NCBI GenBank assembly: GCA_039968605.1
Contig: JBDVPM010000008.1
Span: forward strand, 1,912,968-1,976,967
Source of the DNA: Alteripontixanthobacter sp.
GTDB taxonomy: Bacteria; Pseudomonadota; Alphaproteobacteria; Sphingomonadales; Sphingomonadaceae
Reading direction: 5' to 3'
DNA: 64,000 nt
A program made the position numbers and the translations under genes. The first letter of the stretch is position 1. Each line of letters begins with the position of its first letter. The notes beneath the pieces were generated by a model. The model did no database searches. It saw only the letters and a list, made by a program, of their open reading frames with translations, and had not been told where the DNA came from. Below are positions 44,180 through 52,302 of this stretch, one piece after another.

Positions 44180-44770
44180 TCAGTTTTCTATACGGTAATC
44201 GATCGGCCGGAAGCTGCCGCCATTCGATGCGTAGGCGCTGCAGGCTGTCACGCCCACGATCAGGTCCATCTGTGCTTCGAACAGGATCGCATCGCCGGCC
44301 TTGCTGGTCGGCGGATCCACCGACAGCCTGCCGCTCGCCCCATCGACCGGGACGTTCATAAAGATATTGAAGGCCACCGGAATGGCGTCCGGCACGATAC
44401 CATAGGGCGCCAGCGCGGCGGCCAGATTACCGAAGCAGCCGCGGTGGACCGGCTTGTCCGGATAGAAATGCTTGAACGTATCTTCGCTGCAAGGCGTCAG
44501 CAGGAAATCGTGCCTGCCCACCGTGTCATCGACAATTTTCAGCATTGGGTTCGATCGGTTCGACCACAGCGTATTGCCCGTCGTCAGCGCGATCGTTTCC
44601 TCGTAATCGAACGTCCGCCCATTGGAAATAACTTCGCCGACATCGCTGCGCGAGAACGCCAGCATATCCGACACCTGGCACCCTTCCGGGTCGATCACGC
44701 GCAGCCGCTCGCCCGCCGCCAGTTCGATGGCGACACCGCTGCGCGGCGCTATGCGGGACGTATCGCTCAT
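44180..44770 (-). CDS. DUF1989 (urea carboxylase/carboxyguanidine deiminase-associated) family protein
   Basis: A protein of 196 residues that is a single DUF1989 domain. It has GCQVSDMLAFSRSD near residue 30, then NPMLKIVDDTVGRHDFLLTPCSE and CFGNLAAALAPYG in the middle; these conserved His, Cys, Asp and Glu residues are suitable for metal binding and catalysis. The DUF1989 proteins CgdA and CgdB form carboxyguanidine deiminase; other members are uncharacterised. The ATG at 44770 overlaps the stop of the GntA-like gene (ATGA), so the two are coupled. A role on a guanidino-derived product of that enzyme is inference. Confidence 0.85.
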   Translation of the reverse strand: MSDTSRIAPRSGVAIELAAGERLRVIDPEGCQVSDMLAFSRSDVGEVISNGRTFDYEETIALTTGNTLWSNRSNPMLKIVDDTVGRHDFLLTPCSEDTFKHFYPDKPVHRGCFGNLAAALAPYGIVPDAIPVAFNIFMNVPVDGASGRLSVDPPTSKAGDAILFEAQMDLIVGVTACSAYASNGGSFRPIDYRIEN

Positions 44771-45447
44771 GCGCGCTTGTCCTTGAACGGACATTGCCAT
44801 GCATCGCCCACGATGCGGCCGCTATATTGGGCTGCCTCGCTCGTCTCGCCGTGACGGGCCAGCATCGGATTGATATCTCCGGCCAGCGCCTTGTCGCGCT
44901 GCAAGATCGCCTCCCGCATGCGTTCGTATTTCTGGTCTGCGCGGAGTTTCTCGAACTGGTCGTGCAGATTGAACACCATCACCGGAGATTCGAACTGCCG
45001 CGCCGGGCGCGAGGCACCCGGATGCATACCGACCACGAAATATGCCTCCCCGCCAAAGCTGAGGCCGAAATGCGGATCGGATGGATCGGCGCTGACAGCA
45101 TCGTCATAACTCTGCCCGAGCCATTCGTCCTTATCCGCCAGCGACTGGAGCCGCTCCCACATCAGCTCCTCGAACCGCTCTTCCGTCAGCGGGCGGCTAT
45201 GTGCAAAGATCACCGCCAGCGATCGGAATATTCCTGGCGCGCGCGCATATTCCTGCGACCAGTCGAGCAGGGCCTTGTGAATCCGCAAATCGTCCCACGC
45301 GCTGGCAATATCGTGACAGACCATGGTCTTCAGCGTACCGCGCGCCATTGCCGCCTTTGCCCCGACGCAGGGAAATTCATTCGCTTCGACATGTTCACGA
45401 AACGCGCCCGACAGCCGTTCATCGTGTTTTTGGTAAGTATCCAGCAT
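44767..45447 (-). CDS. YqcI/YcgG (GntA-like) haem-dependent N-hydroxylase family protein
   Basis: A protein of 226 residues of the YqcI/YcgG family. Family landmarks seen are EFPCVGAKAAM near residue 24, a middle HSRPLTEERFEELMWERLQ, the motif VVGMHPGASRPARQF, and FNLHDQFEKLR. GntA of the guanitoxin pathway belongs to this family and hydroxylates a guanidine nitrogen with a haem centre. A similar N-oxygenation here is likely in type, but the substrate is unknown. It is translationally coupled to the DUF1989 gene. The 141-base gap upstream separates it from a Crp/Fnr gene on the same strand. Confidence 0.85.
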   Translation of the reverse strand: MLDTYQKHDERLSGAFREHVEANEFPCVGAKAAMARGTLKTMVCHDIASAWDDLRIHKALLDWSQEYARAPGIFRSLAVIFAHSRPLTEERFEELMWERLQSLADKDEWLGQSYDDAVSADPSDPHFGLSFGGEAYFVVGMHPGASRPARQFESPVMVFNLHDQFEKLRADQKYERMREAILQRDKALAGDINPMLARHGETSEAAQYSGRIVGDAWQCPFKDKRA

Positions 45448-45588
45448 AGATTTCGTCTTCCTTGCCGATCAAACGGACAAGAGCGCGATCGGTTGCAGGA
45501 ATGCCGGAAAGTGAACAAAGTTTAGTTACGGTATGTCGGGCTGAACTCCTCCCCGTCGGGATTTGCGCGGAACAAGCCGGGTATCGGC

Positions 45589-46371
45589 CTATCCGGCCGG
45601 CTGCGCTTCCCCCGCGCCCAGGTTCAGCGCACTGCCGACCTGCAAACCGCCCTCGCCATAAAGGTAGCTCGGCTCGAACTTGCCCAGCTGCTTGAGTTGC
45701 TCGCCATCGAGGATGGTGATCCGCCCCCGGCGAAATTCGACCACGCCGCCTTCGCGCAAATCACGCAACGTGCGGTTCACATGGACGGTCGACATCCCGC
45801 AGATCTGACCCAGATGTATCTGGTTGAGCGGGGTCTGGAACCCGGTGCTCTTGCCCAGCCCGACCATCCGCAGCCGGTACCACAATTCGGCAAACAGATG
45901 CGCCAGGCGGCCCATCGCGCGCAGCTGCTGGCTCTTCATAATCCATTCGCGGTGGATCGCCGCGTCCAGCAGGGTGGAGAACCAGAAAATCCGCGCCAGA
46001 TGGGGATCTTCCTCCAGCACCTTGCGCAGCCTTTCATGCGGCACATAGCCGACTTTCGCTGTGCCGATTATCATCAGATCGTGGTCCAGCCGCTTCAGCG
46101 CAAAAGCATGCAGATCGACGAAATCGCCCGGGACCTGGTAACCGACGACGCAGCGTTCCCCATCCTCATGCACGGTGCGCAGCATGTGCCCTTCGATGAG
46201 CATGGTCGAAAAATCGCAAAAATCGCCGCGTTTCAGCAACAAGGACTCGCCTTGGAGTTCGTCTGTCCCGACGATCAGGCTTTCCAACAGCGCCTGTTCC
46301 CGCTCCGTAATGGCATGGCGCAGCCGCCCCTGGAGGAAGCGCCCAGTCATCGGATATTCTTTAATGCTCAT
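45589..46371 (-). CDS. Crp/Fnr family transcriptional regulator (not cAMP type)
   Basis: A protein of 260 residues with a cupin-like sensor domain (about 20-140) and a winged helix with IHLGQICGMSTVHVNRTLRD as recognition region. The segment corresponding to the cAMP phosphate cassette is GDFVDLHAFALKRLDHD, without GEL and RS, and no cysteine cluster is present, so neither cAMP nor an Fe-S cluster is an obvious ligand. It sits upstream of, and in line with, the GntA-like/DUF1989 genes. It diverges from a glycosyltransferase gene over a region with two inverted repeats, which it may bind. Confidence 0.9.
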   Translation of the reverse strand: MSIKEYPMTGRFLQGRLRHAITEREQALLESLIVGTDELQGESLLLKRGDFCDFSTMLIEGHMLRTVHEDGERCVVGYQVPGDFVDLHAFALKRLDHDLMIIGTAKVGYVPHERLRKVLEEDPHLARIFWFSTLLDAAIHREWIMKSQQLRAMGRLAHLFAELWYRLRMVGLGKSTGFQTPLNQIHLGQICGMSTVHVNRTLRDLREGGVVEFRRGRITILDGEQLKQLGKFEPSYLYGEGGLQVGSALNLGAGEAQPAG

Positions 46372-46392
46372 GCAATCCCTTAAACGCGCGGT

Positions 46393-46406
46393 TGTTTGTA
46401 CAAACA
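46393..46406. promoter_or_regulatory. Perfect 14-bp palindrome TGTTTGTACAAACA
   Basis: A perfect dyad lies in the 127-base region between the Crp/Fnr ATG (46371) and the divergent glycosyltransferase ATG (46499). At 22 bases upstream of the Crp/Fnr start codon it is well placed for autoregulation. Length and symmetry fit the footprint of a dimeric Crp/Fnr-type regulator. Confidence 0.5.
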
Positions 46407-46409
46407 GCA

Positions 46410-46430
46410 GACAACTTAGCTTTTGTTGTC
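46410..46430. promoter_or_regulatory. Second inverted repeat GACAAC-N9-GTTGTC
   Basis: A 6-base dyad with a 9-base centre directly follows the perfect palindrome in the same divergent promoter region. Together the two occupy most of the first half of the gap and look like tandem operators or an operator plus promoter element. Confidence 0.4.
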
Positions 46431-46498
46431 GGCGGAACCCCTGCCCTTAATTTCGTTTGGTCATGTGAGCAGACCTAGAAACCAGCAGGAAATCAAGC

Positions 46499-47614
46499 AT
46501 GAAAATCGCAGTGGTGGGACATATCCGCCACCCAATCGCAGAGCCGTTCATGGGCGGCATGGAATCGCATTGCCATCAGCTCGTGACAGCGCTGGCGCAG
46601 CGCGGGCACGAAGTGGTGCTGTTTGCCGCCGCCGGCTGCGACCTACCGCAGGCGCGCGCGATCTGTGCGCAGCCTTACGAACACGTCCTACCGTGGTCAG
46701 AATGGTGCGGGACCGACCGGCTTGCCGCCTATCAGCACGCGGCGTTCGAGTTTGCGTGGCAGGAAATCGTCGGCGGCGCATTCGATATCGTGCACAACAA
46801 CTCGCTCTTCACGCCCTTGATGGACTGGGCGGCAGCTGACGGCCATCCGATGGTAACATCGCAGCACGTTCCGCCATTTGGGGCGATGCGCGACACGGTG
46901 TCGAGCCATGCGCGCTGCGACTGGCAGCACTTCACGGTCACATCGCATCACCAGCTCAGCCTGTGGGATGACTGCAATTCGGCCCCGTTCTCGGTTGTTC
47001 ACAATGGCATCGACACGCGCCAATGGCCGACTGTCCCGGCAAGGGGAGAGCGATTGGTGTGGTTCGGCCGGATCACGCAGACCAAGGGATTGCGCGAGGC
47101 GGTTCAGGCGGCTCGCCTGGCCGAGGCCGCGCTGGATATCGTCGGGACGATCGAGAACGAAGCTTATTTCGACGAAGCGGTGCAGCCATGGCTTGGCGAC
47201 CGGATCCGCTATTTGGGACATATGTCCGGCCCGCAATTACGCCGGCAGATTGCCGGGGCTGTCGCAGCGGTTGTTACGCCATTATGGGACGAGCCTTTCG
47301 GCCTGGTGGCGGCGGAGGCGATGAGTTGCGGCGTGCCGGTTATCGCATTCGATCGCGGTGCCATGCGCGAAATCCTTGGCCCATGCGGCCTGCTCGTGCC
47401 GCCCGGCGATGTACCCGCATTGGCCGCGGCGATGGGACAGGCAGCCGGCCTGGATGGCAGCGCCTGCCGCCAGCGGATCGAGCAGAAATTCTCGGTCGAT
47501 CGGATGTTGGATGGGTACGAGGCGTGCTACCGCGCGGCCATTGCCGGGGTTCAGCCTGCGTTTTCCAGCTCGCCCCCTTCGAGCAATTCAAGCACCGTGG
47601 CGGAGCTGGCATAG
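46499..47614 (+). CDS. Glycosyltransferase family 4 protein
   Basis: A GT-B-fold protein of 371 residues. The acceptor domain opens with HIRHPIAEPFMGGMESHCHQ, and the donor domain has the GT4 motif EPFGLVAAEAMSCGVPVIAFDRG with the EX7E acids. It transfers a sugar from a nucleotide donor, acceptor unknown; there are no membrane segments. Its 3' end overlaps that of the convergent GT2 gene by 64 bases. It is divergent from the Crp/Fnr gene and forms the opposite arm of the glycosyltransferase cluster. Confidence 0.9.
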   Translation: MKIAVVGHIRHPIAEPFMGGMESHCHQLVTALAQRGHEVVLFAAAGCDLPQARAICAQPYEHVLPWSEWCGTDRLAAYQHAAFEFAWQEIVGGAFDIVHNNSLFTPLMDWAAADGHPMVTSQHVPPFGAMRDTVSSHARCDWQHFTVTSHHQLSLWDDCNSAPFSVVHNGIDTRQWPTVPARGERLVWFGRITQTKGLREAVQAARLAEAALDIVGTIENEAYFDEAVQPWLGDRIRYLGHMSGPQLRRQIAGAVAAVVTPLWDEPFGLVAAEAMSCGVPVIAFDRGAMREILGPCGLLVPPGDVPALAAAMGQAAGLDGSACRQRIEQKFSVDRMLDGYEACYRAAIAGVQPAFSSSPPSSNSSTVAELA

Positions 47615-48459
47615 GGCTGGTCTGCCTGCTGCCGGGTGAGCGCAAGATCGCCTTCTTCCGGTTCGCGCAGCTTCACCCAGCCCTCCCCGCGTCGTTCGGC
47701 AAGCCCCATCAGCTCGAAAGCGCGCAGCCAATGCTGCATCGTGGGCTCGGCCCATTTCTCGATGAAGCGATGCGTGTTGGCGAGCACGCTGTCGAGATGG
47801 TGGACGGGCGGCATGTGGTGCGGATGATATTGGTGGTAAGCTTTCGCCCCGCGCACCCACCAGATTGGTATATCCAGGCTGGCGAGCGTGCGCCCGAAAT
47901 CGGTGTCTTCCCCGCCATAGCCGACGAAACTTTCATCGAAGCCCCCGCTCGCGGAAAAATCGGCCCTCGAAAGGGCGAAATTGAGCGACCAGAAGCAGCG
48001 ATAATCACGGCAAGGGGCTAGCGGATCGGTTGGCGGACCGGCGCGCTCGCTATGCTTCACGGCGACGCGCTCGAACGCTTGAAAATCGATGCCATTGTCG
48101 GTTGTGCCAGAGGGGAGATAGCCGACCTCGCCCATGAACACACCCGCTCGCCCATCCATCCGGTCGGCATAGTCGGCGACCAGGTTCGGGTGGGGGATAC
48201 AATCAACATCGAGAAATATAAGCTTGTCACCCAGCGCTTCTTGCGCTGCGCGGTTGCGCGCTTCGGCAAGAGGTATTCCCTGCGTCCCCAGCACGATCTG
48301 GCGGATGGGGAAGGGCGCATCGGGCAATTGATATCGTTCGGGCTGCATGACGGCGATCACCAGTTCACCCGGCAGTTTAGTGCTTAGCGCCAGCCCGCGC
48401 ACGAGGTTTGCCAGATGCTTGGCGCGCCCGAAGGCCAATGTGCAGACCGAGATATTCAT
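47551..48459 (-). CDS. Glycosyltransferase family 2 protein
   Basis: A GT-A-fold protein of 302 residues. The nucleotide-sugar part holds LIFLDVDCIP with a DxD-type metal motif, and the second domain has RADFSASGGFDESFVGYGGEDTDF in two parts, as in galactosyltransferase-like GT2/GT27 proteins. The ATG at 48459 overlaps the stop of the upstream gene (ATGA), and the residues before it in the open frame are not family-like. It is the last gene of the three-gene minus-strand unit. Confidence 0.87.
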   Translation of the reverse strand: MNISVCTLAFGRAKHLANLVRGLALSTKLPGELVIAVMQPERYQLPDAPFPIRQIVLGTQGIPLAEARNRAAQEALGDKLIFLDVDCIPHPNLVADYADRMDGRAGVFMGEVGYLPSGTTDNGIDFQAFERVAVKHSERAGPPTDPLAPCRDYRCFWSLNFALSRADFSASGGFDESFVGYGGEDTDFGRTLASLDIPIWWVRGAKAYHQYHPHHMPPVHHLDSVLANTHRFIEKWAEPTMQHWLRAFELMGLAERRGEGWVKLREPEEGDLALTRQQADQPYASSATVLELLEGGELENAG

Positions 48460-49604
48460 GCGCGCACCTTCCCGACCAGTCGCAGGCGAGAGGCAGGTGC
48501 CGTCCATAGCCGTTCGATCAATGCTTCAATCTCCTTGGCCGCATCTTGCGCGGCATTCTTTTCTACCAATGCACGCTGCCGCTCGGGCTCGATCAGGCTG
48601 GCGGCATTCCAGACGCGCTGCCAATCGGCTGCGCTGGCAGGCCATTGCCGCGCCATTGCCGCCACGCCTGCCGCATCGAGCGCCTCCGCCTTGCACAGTT
48701 GCTCCGCGAAATAGCGCCATTCTGGCACCACTACCCACGGCTTGCCCGCGGCGGCGATCATGTGAACGGTGGTGTTGCCGCAGCTGGAAACCAGCCGGTC
48801 CGCCGCCGAAATCCAGTCTTCCGGATTGTTCACCCAGCCGAGGTGCCGCAGATTGGGCGGAGCGGTTTCGTGCCATTCGGTCTGGATCTTGCCCAGCGTG
48901 ACCCATTGGGTCTCGGGCTCCGCACGCGCGCCCAGCGTCAACGGCGCAGAGGGCAGGCCCGTGCCCCCTCCCCCGCCGACGACCACCACCAGTTCGGCAG
49001 TTTCGTCCAGGCCCAGCCTGGCGCGCGCGGAGGTTTTGCCGCTCAGCCGCGAACAATCGATGCCGACGCCCGGCGCATAGATCGTCTTGTCTCGCATCCA
49101 ACCGGGCCGATCCACCTGTTCCAGCGCGCGCGCATAGGGAGCTAGCAGCCCGACCGCCCCGCGATAGGAAGCGGTGTGGCCGGGATCGCCGCGCTCGCCA
49201 TGCTGGAGCACCGCCACATGCGGGACCGACGCCATTCGCGCCAATTGGCCGAGCTCTGCCGACACATCGGTCACGAACAGCGCTGGATTTTCCTCGGCAA
49301 ACCATCCGGTAATGGTCGCAATCGCGCGGCTGATCGTCGGCCAGCCAAGCGGTGCGCAATGCAGCGTATCGGGCAGCTCGGCATCTATCTGCGGATCGGC
49401 GACCCCTTCGGGCTGTTCGAACAGGGAAGGGATTTCGGTGATCTCCACCCGGTCGTGCAAGGTGGGAAATATATCGGTTCGGGCACAGAACAGCCGTATG
49501 TCCCGCTGCGGAGCCAGCGCGTTGGCTATGGCGGCAGCGCGTTCGGCATGGCCGCGCCCTTGATGATGGACGAAATAGCCGAGCGGGCCGAGTGCGCGGT
49601 TCAT
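48456..49604 (-). CDS. GT28/MurG-like glycosyltransferase
   Basis: A protein of 382 residues opening with FVHHQGRGHAERAAAIANAL, the glycine/histidine loop of GT-B enzymes of the MurG/GT28 type. The donor-side half (LVSSCGNTTVHMIAAAGKPW) shows where the nucleotide sugar binds. No membrane anchor is visible. It is coupled by ATGA junctions on both sides, to the SPS-HAD fusion upstream and the GT2 gene downstream. The substrate is unknown. Confidence 0.8.
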   Translation of the reverse strand: MNRALGPLGYFVHHQGRGHAERAAAIANALAPQRDIRLFCARTDIFPTLHDRVEITEIPSLFEQPEGVADPQIDAELPDTLHCAPLGWPTISRAIATITGWFAEENPALFVTDVSAELGQLARMASVPHVAVLQHGERGDPGHTASYRGAVGLLAPYARALEQVDRPGWMRDKTIYAPGVGIDCSRLSGKTSARARLGLDETAELVVVVGGGGGTGLPSAPLTLGARAEPETQWVTLGKIQTEWHETAPPNLRHLGWVNNPEDWISAADRLVSSCGNTTVHMIAAAGKPWVVVPEWRYFAEQLCKAEALDAAGVAAMARQWPASAADWQRVWNAASLIEPERQRALVEKNAAQDAAKEIEALIERLWTAPASRLRLVGKVRA

Positions 49605-51661
49605 GCCGCCTCTCCCATTTGGGTGTTCATGGCGCGCAAATGGACCAGCATTCCTTCCAGCACCCCGCCAGCATGGCTGCGCCGCGCCTGGTACACCGAG
49701 GCGCGCTGCGCCAATTGGCCGATGCCCTCCTCGCGATTGGCCACGAGTATGGCGTTCGGGCAGCCTTCCAGCATGTCGATATCGTTTCCGCTGTCACCTG
49801 CGACCACCACCCGGTCCATCGCGATGCCCATTGCACCGGCAACATGTTCGACCGCCGCGTGTTTTCCGGCCTTGGCGGGCAGGATATCGAGCAGCCTGTC
49901 ATGGCTGAAGACCACCCGGGCCGCATTGCCGGAGCGCTCGATTGCCTGACCGATGGCTGGAAGTTTCGCCGTATTGTCGAGGAAATAGCTGACCTTGAAG
50001 GTCCGTTGATCGGTCACCGCCTGCGGCACCAGATGTTCATGGCTTTCGAACAGCTTGCGGATAGCAGGCGCGTTCCAGCCGGCCGAGATTTTCGACGCGA
50101 ACGACCAGTCCAGTTCCAATGCGCGCCCGCGCTGCCAGTAAATCTCGCTACCGACCGATGTGATCCAGACCTGCGGTTCAGGCAAATTCCACTGCCGCAT
50201 GATGCGCCGAGCCTCGATCAGCGACCTGCCCGTCGCGACGCCAAAAGCGATATCGCCGCGCCCCTTGAGAAACCGCGAGAGCCGCGCTGCCGAGCGGCGG
50301 CACCCTGTCAGCGTGTTGTCGATATCGCAGACCATCAGATAATTCGGCTTGCACCGCGCCAATTGGTGGACGGTCGGGCGCATCAGGCTGCGGGCGACCT
50401 TATTGAAATTATCCGCGTAATCGGTCCAGCTGACCCGTCCAATATTATTCAGGGCATTGCGCGATGCCCGGTGCCACGCGCGAGTATCGCCAAGCAGCTT
50501 CTCGATTGCAGCACCGATCGACCGGGGCCGCGTGGGATCGCACAGCCTGCCATGGCCGATTTCATCGATAATATCCGGCGGGCCGCCCCGGTCGGTTGCA
50601 ACCACCGGCGTTCCGTGAACCGCTGCCTCCAGAATGGTCAGCCCGAACGGCTCGATATAGGCCGGGTTGGCAAACACGCCGCCCGTTTCGCGGGTCAGCC
50701 CATACAGGCCGCGCACGTCGGCTGGTTCGTGTTGGCGCGGATAGGCCACCTTGCCGTGCAGATCGTGCGCATCGATCAAATCGACCAGCTCGCGCAGCAC
50801 TTCGACCTGTTCACCCTCGCCCTGTTCGAGCGAATGGCGCAAGCCCGGAAGGATCGCCAAATTGGCCTTGTCCTGCAAGGCCTGACTGCCCGCAAAGGCA
50901 TGGATCAGCGAAGCCAGGTTTTTCTTTCGCACCGGTCGCGCAATCGCCAGCACTATGGGCTTGTCGGGCTCACGCAGAAAGGGCGCGATCAAAGCGCGCG
51001 CGCTGGCAATATCCTGAAGGCTGGCGGGCGTGTGATCGATCCCGGGGCGGATGCGGTGGATGCGCGTCTCGTCGGCTGAGGGATAGGCGAGCAATTGCCG
51101 CTCGCATTCGTCGCGGGACGATCCGATGATGGCGTTCGCTTGCCGGATCGCGCGATCTTCCTGGGCGATCCGCTGTTCCAGCCCCGGACATTCGTGATCG
51201 GCAGTCTCGCGCTTGTCGATACCCAGCGAATGGGCGGTATAGATGAAGGGAATATCCAGCGCATCGCGAATCGCCTCGGCTATTTCGGCAGCGTCGGAGA
51301 AATGCGCGTGGATCACATCCGGCAGCCGGTCGCGCGCAGACAATTCGGCAATAAGCGCCCTGGTGAATGCAGGTATATCCGCAGCCAGTCGCTCTTTCGC
51401 CAGATAAGACCGGTTGCCGCTGTCGATACGGGTGATATCCAGCTTCGGACCGATGGTTTCATGCCGGACGCTATGAATTTCGCCCAGTCCGGGATCGTCG
51501 AACAAACGGGTTACGATCTCTGCGCGGGTGACATCGCCGCGCTTTGACAAGGCGCCCATCGCGCCGAGCAAATAAGTAATGTGACCCCCGGTATCTTCGG
51601 TAATACCGTATCGCGGCGTTCCCCTAACACATCCTCCCAACGCAATAGCCAAAATGTGCAT
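49601..51661 (-). CDS. Sucrose-phosphate-synthase-like GT4 fused to HAD phosphatase
   Basis: A two-domain protein of 686 residues. Residues about 1-425 are a GT4 glycosyltransferase resembling sucrose-phosphate synthase, with EDTGGHITYLLGAMGAL near the start, HAHFSDAA, and EPFGLTILEAAVHGTPVVAT. Residues about 440-686 are a HAD-IIB phosphatase with the nucleophile motif CDIDNTLTG (D446, D448) and GDSGNDIDML. The fusion predicts synthesis of a sugar phosphate and its dephosphorylation, as for sucrose or a similar compatible solute. The ATG at 51661 has GAGG five bases upstream; the frame to 51790 is antisense to the next gene's leader. Confidence 0.85.
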   Translation of the reverse strand: MHILAIALGGCVRGTPRYGITEDTGGHITYLLGAMGALSKRGDVTRAEIVTRLFDDPGLGEIHSVRHETIGPKLDITRIDSGNRSYLAKERLAADIPAFTRALIAELSARDRLPDVIHAHFSDAAEIAEAIRDALDIPFIYTAHSLGIDKRETADHECPGLEQRIAQEDRAIRQANAIIGSSRDECERQLLAYPSADETRIHRIRPGIDHTPASLQDIASARALIAPFLREPDKPIVLAIARPVRKKNLASLIHAFAGSQALQDKANLAILPGLRHSLEQGEGEQVEVLRELVDLIDAHDLHGKVAYPRQHEPADVRGLYGLTRETGGVFANPAYIEPFGLTILEAAVHGTPVVATDRGGPPDIIDEIGHGRLCDPTRPRSIGAAIEKLLGDTRAWHRASRNALNNIGRVSWTDYADNFNKVARSLMRPTVHQLARCKPNYLMVCDIDNTLTGCRRSAARLSRFLKGRGDIAFGVATGRSLIEARRIMRQWNLPEPQVWITSVGSEIYWQRGRALELDWSFASKISAGWNAPAIRKLFESHEHLVPQAVTDQRTFKVSYFLDNTAKLPAIGQAIERSGNAARVVFSHDRLLDILPAKAGKHAAVEHVAGAMGIAMDRVVVAGDSGNDIDMLEGCPNAILVANREEGIGQLAQRASVYQARRSHAGGVLEGMLVHLRAMNTQMGEAA

Positions 51662-51801
51662 GCCGACCTCAAAAAGACTTACTCGAAACACTACCCAAAA
51701 GCCGCCAAACTCCGGCTGGTTCCGAATGCATCCTTTGTTAGTTCGCTTGCCTCTCGGACCCGATGGGCGGTTCGGCAGTTGGTGTGTCAAAAGGAGCGAC
51801 C

Positions 51802-52302
51802 ATGAGCCTGCACATCAATGGGAAGTCACACGATCTGCCGGAGGACCCACGCGTCAGCCTGCTTGATTTCATCCGCCGCGACGCCGGACTGACCGGCACG
51901 AAGAAAGGCTGCGATCATGGCCAATGCGGTGCCTGCACCGTCATCGTCAACGGGATGCGGATCAATAGCTGCCTCACGCTGGCTGTCATGCATGATGGCG
52001 ACGACGTGACCACGATCGAAGGGCTTGGATCGGTGGCGGAGCCTTCTACCCTGCAGCAAGCTTTCGTCGATCACGATGGCTATCAATGCGGCTATTGCAC
52101 GCCGGGCCAGATTTGCTCCGCAACCGCAATGATAGACGAGATCGCGGCGGGCATGCCCAGCGACGCTACCGCTGACCTGACCGGCGCGCCGAGTTTGACC
52201 GACGAGGAAATTCGCGAGCGGATGAGCGGCAATTTGTGCCGCTGCGGTGCTTACTCCAATATCGTTGCAGCCATTCGCGAAGTCGCAGGAGAAGCCTCGT
52301 GA
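51802..52302 (+). CDS. paoA: [2Fe-2S] subunit of xanthine/aldehyde oxidoreductase (PaoA-like)
   Basis: A protein of 166 residues with both iron-sulfur sites of the family: the plant-type ferredoxin motif GCDHGQCGACTV and the alpha-helical motif CGYCTPGQ plus LCRCGAY. It passes electrons from the molybdenum site to FAD. Unlike E. coli PaoA it has no twin-arginine leader, so this complex is cytoplasmic. The ATG at 51802 has AAGGAG at 51791-51796. It is first gene of a five-gene operon; its stop overlaps the GTG of the next gene (GTGA). Confidence 0.92.
   Translation: MSLHINGKSHDLPEDPRVSLLDFIRRDAGLTGTKKGCDHGQCGACTVIVNGMRINSCLTLAVMHDGDDVTTIEGLGSVAEPSTLQQAFVDHDGYQCGYCTPGQICSATAMIDEIAAGMPSDATADLTGAPSLTDEEIRERMSGNLCRCGAYSNIVAAIREVAGEAS

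Noticed and set aside
45448-45588. Guanidine riboswitch upstream of the GntA-like gene
   Set aside because: No ykkC-type conserved motif or stable paired structure is apparent, and the leader is short.
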